Shown piece after piece: positions 24,949-36,845 of a stretch of DNA of 64,000 bases; position 1 is the stretch's first letter, and every line of letters starts with the position of its first letter. The notes beneath the pieces are model-generated. The model had not been told where the DNA came from, ran no database searches, and saw only the letters and a program-made list of their open reading frames with translations. The translations under genes and the position numbers were made by a program. Source of the stretch: Sipunculus nudus. Taxonomy: Eukaryota > Annelida > Sipuncula > Golfingiida > Sipunculidae. The stretch lies in contig CM049316.1 of assembly GCA_026874595.1 (NCBI GenBank), forward strand, positions 69,611,676 through 69,675,675, in the 5' to 3' direction.

Positions 24949-27900
24949 TATATAATTTCAACATTAAACAGAATTAATTAACAATACATCATTATACTCT
25001 CTCAAAAATTTTGATCAGACATTTTCCCAAGTAATTCCCGGTACTAACCAGTTTTCCCCAGTTATTCCCAATTAATCCCGGGTTTTTCCCACTGTCCGGG
25101 AAAAACTAGTTTTTCCCGGGAAAAATAACAACCCTGGTAAATTTACATGCAAACAAGCATGTCATGAACAGTCTAATTTGCAAGCTCATGCAGATTTACT
25201 CGTGAAAGAAATTTAAAGAACACTGAATTTACAACTGATACCTGTATATATCACATTCCTGGAGGGAGATTTCATCGTCAATCGTTGCCCACAGCTGCCC
25301 CTTGAGACTGTTGTAGGTTTCTCCCGCTGCGGCAAACAGCTGTGTGTCCACAGCATTCAACACCCACTGTAACAAAAGACCAGACTGTAACTTTCTTTTA
25401 ACTAGTATTTTTGTCAGTCTATATTATAACTGACACTGAATGACTGATGACACAAGTCCTCTCAGGGCTTAACTTGAAAATGACTGTTTTTGATCTAGAA
25501 GTATTGGGAACCATGTGGAGGAACAAGGGGGATGATTTTTCCTCATTTTCCCATATATCATGAGGAATTTGACATCATTTCAGGAAGGATCCGTCACAGA
25601 GTAATCTTTAAAAAAACATAACCCAACTATGTGTATTCAGCGGGTATGAAAAAAAACAAAACCTTGGCGAAGTGGTGGAGACCTGTTCCTATGCAAGAAC
25701 TATTCATGTAACAGCAGAAATCAAAACTGGATTAAGTCATATAAAGAGATCTGATATACAGAGCAAAACAGAATTTGGACCATGAAATAGGGGTCATTAT
25801 TTTTGAGGTGGTCACTAAACTGAGGTGGTCATTAGGTATGGTTTTACTGTCTAAACAAAGCCACAAGTAATAACATATTCTCCTGATAGATCTCCACACC
25901 TGACAGCCATAAAGCAGGTCTGAACATTTTTTTACCTGTAAGCTGGGTTCCTTAGAGAATTCCCCACTTTTGGCGTTGCTGAAGTCATAATCCGGGTAGT
26001 AGGAAGCATTCAGTGTTGAGATCAGGTAAAACAAGGTTTTGGTGCTGATGGTGTCACACAATGGGCCTTCACCATCATCACTATGGCTACGGCTATACAT
26101 CCTAAAACAAAGCGTCAATAAATGTTACACACATTCAAAACACAGGAACATGATTCAAAAGCTCCAAATGCAAATCTGTTACTATGCTCATTTGTTTGCA
26201 TGATCAAGCACTAACCTATCAAAGCAAGTAATTTGAACAGGGTATGCAGCCACTATTAAACAACTCTTAACCCAAATTGTTTTTTTCCCCCCTGAATAAG
26301 TGAATTATTTATGGGTTTTTTTTGCATCTACTATGCATGAATGTTGATGGATTGGAATGCATTGTTCTCAGTCGCAAATCACATTCATATTGCAAGAAGT
26401 ACTACTGGCAATTGGTCACAATATTTAAATAAAGTCAAATCTGTCAATCTTGTTATAATTTGAGGATTTGGGCTTGGTCCAAATGCAGTGCAAAACTGCC
26501 CTCTACTCTGCCAAAACAAATCCCTATTGAACCCTGACAGGTTTATTCATGGATCCTTTTCTCTAAATTACTCTTGCAGCTGCTATTTTGCATACACACT
26601 AAAACCAGGATGTCACAGAACACATTATTTAAATTGTGTATATAAAACTAGTTTTAAAATTTGAACATTTGTGTGTATCATATACCATGTGGTTGATAAG
26701 GTACAAAAATATTGACATTTTATTGCTAAATACAATACCTGCTTGGACTGTGTGCGAGGACGCTCTGAGGCGGTGACAGGGCCAACAGGTCATTTGGTGC
26801 AAGGTTACTGTCCTGGCTCAGCATCTTAAACAGCCGTTTGTCGTTCCCAGCCATCTTACAGCTGTAGCTCTCCACTCTGTGAAAGAAAGAAAGTCTTTTT
26901 TTATAAGCGAGTGCAACACATGTAGGGAAATACATAAATTATCATAAATATTTTTAATTGCACAAAAAACACTGAAAGACACCATACCAGTCAATTATGC
27001 TGAAATTCTAAGAAATTATCCTCTTCCATAAACAAAAATAGTTGCTACAGAAAGGACTTAAAACATCTGAAGGTTAATAGGTATTTTATAAGAAATAGCA
27101 AACACAATATAGGCTGCGAAAAAGTTCTGTTTAATAAATCTTATGATTATTGGCAAACTTAATACACTGTATAAGTCATACTTGACAGAGAACTTTAAGC
27201 TTTTAAGACTGTATAAACAGTGTTTATAGATTCCCAATCAATCAGACCGGATTTACAAATCTGACACACACATGGTTCATTTTGCTATTAGCCTAGTCTT
27301 CAGCTGGCAGAATGTTTCTGCTGTATCAAAAATTAGTGTTTTATGTATAAACTATAATTTATGCAAATGCAATTTAGGGCAGGAAAGTTGATATACAATG
27401 ATATTTTCAGGATGGTTCAAGGAAAACAATCATCTGCACTGTTCATACTTGACAGAGAACTTTAAGCTTTTAAGACAGTTTTACAGTTGCATTAATGCAC
27501 TGTTTAATTTGTCACTTTAACCAAATGTAAACTTCTTCCAGATTTTTAGTAAAATGGTTAAAATTATCATACATGAGAACAAGTGACCCATGGGTCATGA
27601 CGCTCAGCTGCCAAGCATGACCTGTGACATCATGGACTGAGATTCACAACTTCCAGTCAAATTTTGAAGAACCAATTTGCCAATTTGTTGAAAATTTTCT
27701 ATGACAACAGAAATATATATCACCTATGTCTGGTTAAAACTCAGTGAATTGATGGTCTGAGGAAAATGCATGATTGTTAAGCTATCAGGAACTATTCCAA
27801 CAGCTTGCTTGAAACCTGTCAGTCTCAAAAGGAACACCACAAAGGGCAAATATAAGATCAAAATATATAGCAAAAATCAAGGAAATACATGCAAGAACTA

Positions 27901-30900
27901 GAATACGGGTAGTCGACAAGCGACTACGTGTATCCGCCTAAATCAGAGTGGAACGGGTGAAGTGAGGCATGGATTGAGTGGCAAGGGGAAATAGAGTGAA
28001 GTGTTGCATATTAGCATGGATGTCTGCAGCCAAATGATGTATGAAGGTTGCGCCACCTACCACAAAATCCAGAAAGCCATCCAAGTTGTATACATATGCA
28101 AAATTTGAGGCAGATAAGTCAAACCACTATATGTTTATGAGTGATTTTAGCCCGTGGCAGACAAACAGATGGACGCTGTGCAAAAATGGTTGAAGGTGGC
28201 GCCACCAGTTTTGCGTATGATAAAGAGCTATGTGAGAACTATACACATGCAAAACTTTGGCCCAATCGGTCAAACGGATCCCAAGATATGAGCTTGGATG
28301 TCTGCTGCATAAACTAGAATGCAGGTGGCGCCACCTGTCATAAAATCAAGAGAGCTGTCGGGGATGTATAAACCTGCAAAATTTTAGACAGATATGTCAA
28401 ACCACTGCCGAGATATGAGTGATTTTATCCCATGGCAGACAAACAGACAGGAGCTGTGCAAAAATGGCTGCAGGTGGCGCCACCAGTTTTGCGTATGATG
28501 AAGAGCTATGTGAGATCTATACACATGCAAAATTTTGGCCCAACCGGTCAAACGGTTCCCGAGATATGAGCTTGGATGTCTGCAGCATAAACGTGAACGT
28601 AGGTAGCGCCACCTGTCATTAAATCAGAAAAGCTATCAAGGATGTATACGCATGCCGAATTTCAGGTGAATTAGTCAAGTCACTGCAGAGATATGAGTGA
28701 TTTTATCCCATGGTAAACTAACAGACGGGAGCTGTGCAAAAATGGCTGCAGGTGGCGCCACCACTTTTGCGTATGATAAAGAGCTATGTGAGATCTATAC
28801 ACTTGCAAAATTTTGGCCCAATCGGTCAAACCGTTCCCGAGATATGGGCTTGGATGTCTGCAGCGTAAGCGTGAATGTAGGTGGCGCCACCTGTCATAAA
28901 ATCAGAAAAGCTATCTAGGATGTATACGCATGCCGAATTTCAGGTGAATTAGTCAAATCACTGCAGAGATACGAGTGATTTTAACCCAAGGCAGACGAAC
29001 AGATGGACACTGTGCGAACATGGTTGCAGGTGGCGCCACCATTTTTTGTGTATGTTATAAAGCTCTCCAAGGGCTACATTTGTGTAAAAAAATTTTCCTG
29101 ATCGGTCAAACGATTCCCGAGATATGAGCTTGGATGTCTGCAGCGTAAACGTGAATGTAGGTGGCGCCACCTGTCATAAAATCAGAAAAGCTATCCAGGA
29201 TGTATACGCATGCCGAATTTCAGGTGAATTAGTCAAATCACTGCAGAGATATGAGTGATTTTAACCCAAGGCAGACGAACAGATGGACACTGTGCAAACA
29301 TGGTTGCAGGTGGCGCCACCATTTCTTGTGTATGTTATAAAGCTCTCCAAGGGCTACATTTGTGCAAAAAAATTTTCCTGATCCGTCAAACGGTTCCCGA
29401 GATATGTGGGTTTATGTGACAGACGCACAAACGGACGCAGAGCGCAGAGGAAAGGTCAGAGGTCAAAACAAAATCGAGGCGCAGCAGTTCACATGTGACC
29501 TGAACATAATCTCGGGTTTCGTAAAATTCCGCCCAGCGGTTACGGAGGAGTTCTCCGGACACCTACGCGGTGGCGGCGTGCAGCTGAAAACATAGTATCC
29601 GCAAACTCTGTTTTGGGGGATACAATTATTGAGAAACAGGTGCTTCTTTATGAATTTTTATTCAATACAAGCCAACTGTACTGCACTTTTATAAATGATG
29701 GTAATATTTATTCAGAAATATTTGACCCAATCCTTTACAAGATTACATAAATATACATCCAACTGCATTCACTTTAACTGTTCTTGAGATAATAAGATCA
29801 AAAGGAATTAAAAGATGGTTGCCTGGTGGCCATATTGGACTTCTGACAAGTCTGAAATCAGACAACAAACATTCTCTAAATCGGACCAAACATTAAAGAA
29901 AAATTACTGAAACTGCACTGAAGAAAGAATTTCTAAGGTGGCTAACTGGCAGACATAATGGATTTCTGACAAGTATGACATTTGATATCCCACATTCTCC
30001 AATAAGAGACCAAACTTGGGGAAAATTATCCAGTAATGAATGCCCAAAATAATTCAAAAGGCATGTCCAGGCCCTCAAATCAGATTTATAGATATGCAAT
30101 TGTAAAAAGTGTAAGTCCAATATTTTTTATTATCACTCTGCTTTTCAATGGGGTCAGCAGGGTAGGTAAACTGCCAAACCTGAAAGAAAAGAAATGCAGA
30201 AAGCATGACTAAGAGTCTTGAAATAAAACAAAAAGCCATCCTAAATCAAGGTACACATCCACATATTATGAGAACAAAAACCTGCTTTTATATGTGGTGA
30301 TATATATTAAAATATTCAGATATCTAGGAAACTAAGTTAATTGCTAGGATTCCATAAAATAAACTGCAAAATGTTCCCATCATCTTATAAATCAGTAGCT
30401 AAACACTAATACTACACTCTCATAGTCTTAATGCCTGGCTGAAGCATTCTGACAACAGTGTTTTTGTTATGAAGTAACGAGGTACTTATCACTGAGCCTT
30501 ATCACTTAATAGGCTGATACAAAAGGGAGTCATATGTCACCAGTGTCACTCACAATTACAGCCACACAGGGAGATGTACCAGCTGGAGTGGGATGGTTAT
30601 ATATACAAGAAAAATAGAGATAGTCTATAAAATAAGTAATTGTGAACATCCCTGACCTATGACCTTGGCCTTTTGCCCATATATCAACTGGATTCTTTCT
30701 AAATGATGGGTAACTACTAACCACTTTAATCTGGTGTAATTACTTGGCAACCAATGGGTGAATAACTTTGACCTGCAACCTTTAACCTGCTGACCAGCTG
30801 ACCCCAAAATCAATAAGTTATTTATTCAAGCAAAAAGACCCATAAATATGAAGTTTGAGTCAAACTGAGTGATGCATAGATGTGGCATATGTGAAAGACT

Positions 30901-32455
30901 GAAGGTTTGGGTTGAACAGTTACACTTGAAATATGCTCACAAGCATTTAGAACAATTAAATATTGTGACCTTGACCTTTGACTTTTTGACCTCAACATCA
31001 ATAGGCTTCTTCCCTTATTGGTAGGTAAGCCATATATGACAGATGGAAGGTACAGATTGAAAAGTTTGCCTGAAAATGACTCCACGCAAGAAGTGGGTGC
31101 TGTGAACTTGACCTTTGACCTCAAAATCAACAGGTCTTTTCCCCTGTTGGCAGAGAAGCGATATCAGTGCTGGAAGGTTTGGAATGAAAAGTCTAACTTA
31201 AAATGTGTCCACAACCTTTTCAAAGAAGTGGATCCTGTGACCCTGACCTCTGACCTTGTGTCCTCAAAATCTATAGGATTCTTCTCCAACTTAGTAGGTG
31301 AGCTATATCTGAAAAATCAAAGAATTGGGATGAAAGGGTTGGCTTAAAATGCATCCACAGGCTTTTCAAAGAAGAGGCTCCTGTGACATTGACCTTTGAC
31401 CTTTTGACCTCAAAAAAATTATGGTTCTTCCCCTGTTGGTAGGTGAGCTGTATATGAAAGATGGAAGGTTTGGGATGAAAATTTTGTCTCAGAGTTATTT
31501 CTGGGGGGTGCAAACACACCCCATAACTTCGAGAATATAGGTCGCAGTGACCTAATTTCAGGTTTGCAAGGAGATCTTTTTATAACCTCTAAGACTGCAT
31601 AGGGTTTATGGCCCTAGCCCCTACGGTTACGATTTGTGCCCTGCTAACGGACGGACGGACGGACGACGGACAAAGACCCATCGCTATAGCCCAGCATGAC
31701 TGAAAGTCAGCTGAGCTAAAAATCAGTTTTTTTCAGGCTTATATATATGTCAGCTGGTGCAACATTAGTCATATGGTGATAGGAACACAAGGCAAACTTA
31801 GGTTTGTACCTGCCTATAGGCCTCAGTCACCTGCAAAAGGCGGATCGAGCAGTGGTCAATTTTAACCTCTGTATTCATGACTGTACTATGCAAAGGCATA
31901 ATTATTTTGAAGGGATTCGTGACTTTCCAGTGAGCTTAAACATATATGTGTATTTATGCCTAGCCTCAAATCTTGAGGCGCATAGGCATAGTGATGATGT
32001 AGAAAAGTTCTGACATAGTGCACCAGCAACATTTGCAAAACTGATTGATGACACATTTGGGGCAGATCCAGCTAAACGGAGAAATATTACTTGTTTGCAG
32101 TTTTTCCCTTATTTTAACAGCTGATTTTTTTATACATTCATGAACCCCAATTGGAAGGAAGTGGTAACCTTCAGGTCACTGGCGTCATTTCGATTTTCAT
32201 GATTTCCATGAACCCATTTCACAAAAACTACAGCAGTTCTTGCAAAAATTGTACTCTTGCACACACACACACATATAGAACTACACTTAATCACATACAT
32301 ATATAAATTTCTTCTTTTATACATGAAAATATGGGATGTCCACCAATTCAAATAAAAACGTGATATTACCTTCCATCAATTTTGCAGTCTCCTGCCGACA
32401 GAGCCACCAATGCGTGGTTAGCTGCCTCGAGTTTTGAATTTTCAAGCAGCTTCAT
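22298..32455 (-). CDS. MAF1: MAF1, repressor of RNA polymerase III
   Basis: MAF1 binds RNA polymerase III and blocks transcription of tRNA and 5S genes when nutrients or TORC1 signalling fall; it acts in nucleus and cytoplasm. Six coding exons on the minus strand join in frame: 32370-32455, 26739-26876, 25936-26101, 25242-25366, 23305-23424, 22298-22397, giving 244 residues (human 256). All introns are GT-AG. Family signatures are intact: MKLLENS at the start, YSCKMAG (33-39, A box), PDYDFS (111-116, B box) and [10 protein letters not shown] (189-198, C box), then an acidic tail. ALSPPQ (61-66) and HSPSR (71-75) correspond to the region phosphorylated by TORC1 in human MAF1. The stop overlaps a strong donor sequence, so an extra 3' exon is possible. 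Confidence 0.93.
23305..23424 (-). CDS. MAF1: MAF1 coding exon 5
   Basis: Residues 172-212 with [12 protein letters not shown] and the C box [14 protein letters not shown], the most conserved part of the family. Acceptor TTTGCAG, donor GTGAGA. Confidence 0.9.
24070..24159. repeat. TA microsatellite
   Basis: Long run of TA dinucleotides with a few TTTA interruptions, preceded by CA repeats; lies just outside the nested TIR element. Confidence 0.9.
24233..24873. mobile_element. Nested TIR element with AGTACTCGAGTAC repeats
   Basis: Begins CAGAGTTGGGTCC and ends GGACCCAACTCTG. Its subterminal parts repeat AGTACTCGAGTAC and AAAGTACT many times in both directions, so the single strand would fold strongly. 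Probably another hAT-like MITE; target duplication is unclear because TA repeats flank it. Confidence 0.7.
24874..24953. repeat. TA/CA microsatellite
   Basis: GTGTG, then a TA run, then CA repeats, directly abutting the right end of the nested TIR element. Confidence 0.9.
25242..25366 (-). CDS. MAF1: MAF1 coding exon 4
   Basis: Residues 131-172, opening WVLNAVD and ending ECDIYS, as in other animal MAF1 proteins. Too small to stand out as an ORF; found by reading between GT-AG sites. Confidence 0.88.
25936..26101 (-). CDS. MAF1: MAF1 coding exon 3
   Basis: Residues 76-130, including KTLFYLI and the PDYDFS B box. Donor GTAAAA; the 3' junction is phase 0. Confidence 0.9.
26739..26876 (-). CDS. 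MAF1: MAF1 coding exon 2
   Basis: Residues 29-75, including the YSCKMAG A-box motif and the SPPQ/SPSR serines of the regulatory linker. Acceptor TTTCACAG, donor GTATTG; both junctions are phase 2. Confidence 0.9.
27898..29624 (-). mobile_element. Rolling-circle (Helentron/HINE-like) element, family 2 copy A
   Basis: Read on the minus strand it starts TGTATCCCCCAAAACAGAG and ends with a perfect hairpin GTAGTCG-CTTGT-CGACTAC followed a few bases later by CTAG, next to a host T. Just before the hairpin the 5' terminus recurs inverted, an asymmetric terminal inverted repeat as described for Helentrons. The core is a tandem array of ~275-bp units, each with GGTGGCGCCACC. No Rep/helicase coding capacity is seen. 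Lies in MAF1 intron 1. Confidence 0.75.
28130..29330. repeat. ~275-bp tandem repeat core with GGTGGCGCCACC
   Basis: Recurrent blocks (AAAGAGCTATGTGAGA and GATATGAGCTTGGATG near 28220, 28500, 28775 and variants near 29110) spaced about 275 bp. Eight perfect copies of the 12-bp palindrome occur between 28195 and 29320. Confidence 0.8.
30640..31500. repeat. ~120-140-bp tandem repeat with TGACCTTTGACC
   Basis: At least five units, each with TGACCTTGACCTTTGACCT followed by CAAAATCAATAGGCTTCTTC-like sequence and a TGGTAGGTGAGCTATAT-like block. The core matches, on the opposite strand, the repeat cores at 44.4-46.7 and 51.4-53.2 kb. Confidence 0.75.
31640..31672. repeat. ACGG-rich simple repeat
   Basis: Run of ACGG/GGAC units near the right end of the dispersed repeat that finishes in CAGCTGAGCTAAAAA. 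Confidence 0.8.
32370..32455 (-). CDS. MAF1: MAF1 coding exon 1
   Basis: Encodes residues 1-28 ([16 protein letters not shown] and on), ending two bases into codon 29 at a GTAATA donor. A likely acceptor (pyrimidines then TTTAG) at 32476-32477 puts the start of this exon at 32475, so a further non-coding exon probably lies to the right. Confidence 0.88.
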
Positions 32456-32465
32456 ATTTGAACCG

Positions 32466-32473
32466 TGACGTCA
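32466..32473. promoter_or_regulatory. Perfect CRE palindrome beside the MAF1 start
   Basis: TGACGTCA, the full CREB/ATF site, ten bases 5' of the MAF1 ATG. It falls in the predicted 5' untranslated part of exon 1, or in the promoter if transcription starts here. Confidence 0.5.
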
Positions 32474-32475
32474 CT

Positions 32476-34054
32476 CTAAATTAAAAAGATCTGGAGTACA
32501 AGAAAATGATTTTCAAGTCAGTGACACAGTCCAGGTGAAGATATATATATCTTTTTCCAGTCCTGAATCAGTGGTTAGTGAAAACTCGCTATTTTTTTTT
32601 TATTTATTTCGTACAGTTACTCCTGTAGATCCTCAACTGTTCCTGGAAAAATAATTGCCCTTGAAAATATGAACTTGAAAATACTCAAAATTAAACAGCT
32701 GATGTTAGTCCAAACTGACTGTATCTTTCCCAATTTATTCAACTTCTGGATTGCTGTAATGGCAAGGTTTCTTAATATAGCTAATTAATCTTCCATAACA
32801 TATAATCCAATGACAATGTACCACAAGTGGGCGTGCCTTTGCCACTGAGCGATGGGGGTCTTCCTTGTTTACCAACACAGCTGGGCTTGCTGACCTATTT
32901 CAGGTAATTCTGACGTTTCGTCTAACAACAAATTGAAATAAAGGACCGTGAACACGGTAAAACGTTCTTAATAATACTCTTAGGGTGTCTCAAAAGGCTT
33001 TTTTCTTGCGGATGAAGTCCTCTTGAAACACAAAGTTTGTCGTTTGCCCAATCTTTTGTTGTGGTTACGTTGTAATCTACGCTGAACGCCATTGATAGCC
33101 CGAGTAAAACCAGGGAAATATCGTGGATTTATACTTAACGCTGCTGTATTTCTTCACTAAATTTTCAAATACTGTGAGATGAAACCTTTTCCTGTAACTT
33201 CCGTCGAAACTTCGCTCCTCCGCGCTTGGGATTTCTTTTTATTTTCGTATTCACTTGCTGGTATCTCTAAATGTTATCTCACAATCAAAATTTGTCAGCA
33301 ACAATGACCTTCATCGCTTGGTTCGCATCCCAGGATGCACTGCGCCAGGGACGATTCTAGTATTTCATAGGGGTTAAAGGTTTCTGAAACAAATATCTAC
33401 ACGGTATTTCATATTTTTACGAAAGCATTGTAACTATATTAAAGATTCTTTAAAATGACTTTGAAAGAATGTTTGATTACAAAGATGATTGATAATTTAT
33501 TTATATACAAGTTGTTGAAATACATGACGTTTATAAGGCTGACACCCCTTCACTCATGTTAGATCACATGCTAAAAATAGACACGGAAATCGCGGAAATA
33601 TTGAGCGTACAAATTCCACAAACATTCATTTTTAATCGCAAAAACAGATGACAAGATCTTTGAATACTTCAGAGGGGTATATGGCTAACTAATTAGATTG
33701 TTTCACAGTGTCTTTAATTGCTGATTAAGTGCAAACTCAGAGAAAATATCTTGTCCCACTTTGTGTGCACACAACCGTTATCAGCTGCAAAGCCTCAGTG
33801 CTCTCGCTCGGGGAATCCCATCCTCAGAACGAGGCAACACGGACTTTCCCATAATCAACAAGCTGGTGTCAGCAACAAACATGACCTGTCAAAGTTACAT
33901 TAGTATAAACATGGTTTAGCAGCAGTTACAGAAGATGTTTGCAAGAATTCCGTAACTGTAGTAGTGGTTCTATTTTCTGAAGACAAAAGAGTCAAGGTAA
34001 GACAAACACATAAACAGTAACAGGAACTGCTGATGTAGGAAACATGATCCAAGA
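32476..34054. other. Region upstream of MAF1
   Basis: Should hold the MAF1 promoter and a probable non-coding first exon, somewhere in the somewhat GC-richer stretch 32820-33360. No TATA box is evident. No other gene recognised. Confidence 0.4.
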
Positions 34055-35073
34055 TGAAATCAAGGGTCTGTCTAAAACGCGGAGAATCCGCGGAGAGATG
34101 GAGAATTCGCGGAGAATTTGCGGAGAGTTTGCGGAGAGTTTTTATATGCAATGAAATTTTTAAATACGCATTAAAAGCACTTAAAATCTCCAACTATATT
34201 ACTCGTTACATATTTGTTCACTGTTAAATGACCGAAATAATTAAAAATCTATAAATTCACGTAAAATTCAGCTCTCAGATGTTTGGACAAGCAAGTTCTT
34301 CTCCGATAAGATTTCATTTGTGCCATGCTAGAGACAACGAACAGCATCAGGAGACCGTGGACTATTTACAATTTCAAATGCAGTTGATTTTTGTTTCATT
34401 GCAGAAAATAAACAAATTGAACATTTTAAACAGGGATAATTGCAAAAACAATAAGTTTCTTGTTTCAGTTCAGGCATTAATTTTTTACAACATTTCCTAA
34501 AAGAAAACTTTCTCCTACTAGTAGAATACCAAAGCCTAAATATAATACAACTGTAACCATTGGGATTGAATGTGAATTTGGGTTAGGAGATGTATTCGAA
34601 GACATGATTGAGTGTGATAAAAAATTTTTTTAAAAATGTAAAAAGTGGTTACATTAATATGTGCATTTGTCTTTAAAATAACTAAAAGAATGAATGAAAT
34701 GGTTTTGTGAAGATTGTACAAATAAGTTCTTGTACTTTTGCTGCATGTATGAGTACATTGTGCTATATTTTTCATTCCTTTTAATATCAGGGTTGGCAAA
34801 CTTCCGGGAAGAAAGGTATTTCTTCCCTTCCCAGGGAAGAAAAGGAAGTTTCTGGGAAGAAAAGGAAGTTTCTGGGAAGAAAAGGAAGTTAGGGAAGAAA
34901 CTAATGACTTTTGTCCACATGTTCCCACAAACCTTTATTAATAATATATAACATAGCTAAACATGCAGATATAACAGAGCTACAGAATAATGTATCTGTT
35001 GTTCAATATGTACACATTGTTATTCATATATAAACACTCAATCTAGACTAATATTTTATACAGAACACTGAAT

Positions 35074-36772
35074 TCAATAGTCCAAAACATGGCTTCCACG
35101 CAGCATCCTGTATGCAAACACAAGCTTATTTGTACGCTCCACACCAAGTCTGTTTCGAAGTTTTGACTGGACCATACCCATGGTTGAGAACACGCGTTCA
35201 ATGGATGCAGAGGATGCACATGCTGTGTGGAGATTCACTGCTAACTCGGCAAATCCTGCAGGTAGAGTAGGGCTGGCTTTCTTGATTCCCCTCCACCAAG
35301 TTACGGCAGGCAGTGATGTGGCAGAGAAGTAGAATGCTGGATATGGTGGGGACTTCGTCTGAAAGCTGATTGCAGCTGCGATGTACTCTGGGTTACGCTT
35401 TGCCAACCAGTCCATAACTTGCTGCTGCTGTCCAGTAGTGAGTCGCTGACCTTAGTATGTTGGATGTAGTAGGTGAGCTGCCAGTAGACATGGCTGGACT
35501 GCTTGGTTGAATCTCTTGGAGACAGCAGCCCTGTGGCCCTGGAGTTCTGGATGATCCAGTAGGTCCAGCCAAACCTCACACGCTTGGGCAAGACCAGTGT
35601 TGTCACGTTGGCAGATGTCAAGAGCATTAGCGATAGGCTTGAGCTGATCTTGTAGATCCCTGGCTTGACAGAAGAGATTGTGATCATTGACCTTGGTAAT
35701 AATGCTTCGATCAATGTCACATTCGTGGTCCTGGGTGATAAGTACCATGAATGCTCGGTTGGTCAGGTAGGTGTCCACTGTGTGAAGCTGACTTTTCCAG
35801 CGGGTGTCACCAGGAAGCTGAGGTCTAACACTACCTGTGTGCTCCTTCAACCAGGCTGATGGACGATGATGATTACGGTAGTACTTGTTTATCTCTACAA
35901 TGTGTTTGATGACAGCAGTAGGAGTCAAATCAGCACCAAGTAAGTTCAACCAGTGAGCTGAGCAACCGTAGACATTCAATTCTGGATCGTCTTTTTGAAG
36001 GGCATCCCTCATCCTCTCCATGTTCTTTGCGTTGTCTGTAACTATATTTTTTAAAACACAACCAAAGCGCTGTTCAGCATTCTTTATGCTCTGTTGACAT
36101 AAGTTCTTACAGTTTTCAGCAGTTTTTGGAAGATCACCAGTTTCAATACCATCCAGAAAGTAGGTTTTAGAGTCTGTCTGTAAGCATGTTGCAACCACAG
36201 GGTCATTATGTATATTGGACCATCCATCTTCCACGAGGGTAACCACCTGGTCCTGCAGGTCCTTCTTCATTTCGTTCTCCAGTTCCGTGCAGAAGTTTTC
36301 CTGCCAGTGTCTTCCTGGTTGGCGGTGCATACCCTGGTCGTAGAGTCTCTAACAATGCCAGGAAGGATGGATGTTCCACAACTGAGAAGGGAACATTACA
36401 GGCGAAGAAAAATCTGGCTAGGTTCTGGTCAATCTTGTTCTTTGAACTCTCTGATGTGCGCAACACATGAGCATCAAGGCTGCCTTGTGATACCTTCTTG
36501 GCAGGTGGTTGTTCGCAGACATCTTCGGAAATCAGTGGGCGCTTATTTCCCACAGGTGCTGTAACACTTGGCTTGCTGGTACACTTCTTATAGTGATTCT
36601 CCATTCTGCATGCTTTAGGCAGCTGTTTACTTTTGCAGTAGTTGCATTCAACCATCATTTTTCCATCTGTCTGGACTTCTGTGTAGTGAGCCCATACTGG
36701 CTTCCTATTCCTGCCACCCTTGTACATTATAAAATCATCAAACTGACAAACTGAGAACAGTGACACTGACAC
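35074..36772 (-). pseudogene. hAT family transposase, broken
   Basis: Three domains follow in order: an N-terminal BED-type zinc finger (CNYC then HYKKC, about 36594-36660), the RNase H-like catalytic region (DGWSN, NIVTDNAKNM, YGCSAHWLNL, about 35900-36250) and the C-terminal dimerisation region (SSASIERVFSTMG, LRNRL, about 35090-35230). Two lesions are visible: a frameshift near 36285-36300, between the APPTRKTLAGK and NEMKKDLQDQ segments, and an in-frame TAA at about 35452-35454, after HPTY. The frame continues normally beyond the stop. Length of about 560 codons fits a full hAT transposase. Not expected to be active. Confidence 0.88.
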
Positions 36773-36845
36773 TTTATCTCACTCATCCAGACTGAGGCAG
36801 ATCAGTTATGTCAATGTTTTATATGGTCAGGTTATATCAGCCCTC

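Larger units (their letters stand above)
23885..25136. mobile_element. hAT-type non-autonomous element in MAF1 intron 4
   Basis: Starts CAGGGTTGTTA and ends TAACAACCCTG, flanked by a perfect 8-bp duplication GTAAATTT (23877-23884 and 25137-25144), the hAT insertion signature. It has no transposase. The terminal 100-150 bases are rich in GGGAAAAA/TTTTTCCC motifs. A second TIR element (24233-24873) and TA microsatellites sit inside. Confidence 0.85.
27578..31722 (+). mobile_element. Possible composite dispersed element around copy A
   Basis: Left end AACAAGTGACCCATGGGTCA (27578 on) and right end GTCAGCTGAGCTAAAAA (to about 31722, after an ACGG-rich tract) resemble the two ends of a repeat common in mollusc genomes. 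If they belong together, the family 2 element at 27898-29624 is nested in it. This pairing is inference. Confidence 0.35.

Noticed and set aside
28419-29595. Repeated ORFs with similar N termini (MILSHG...)
   Set aside because: Products of the ~275-bp repeat core of the rolling-circle element.
34694-34951. ORFs over GGGAAGAAA repeats
   Set aside because: They lie in the subterminal repeats of the hAT element; low complexity.
35665-36754. Plus-strand ORFs opposite the hAT transposase
   Set aside because: Shadows of the transposase coding sequence; no recognisable content.
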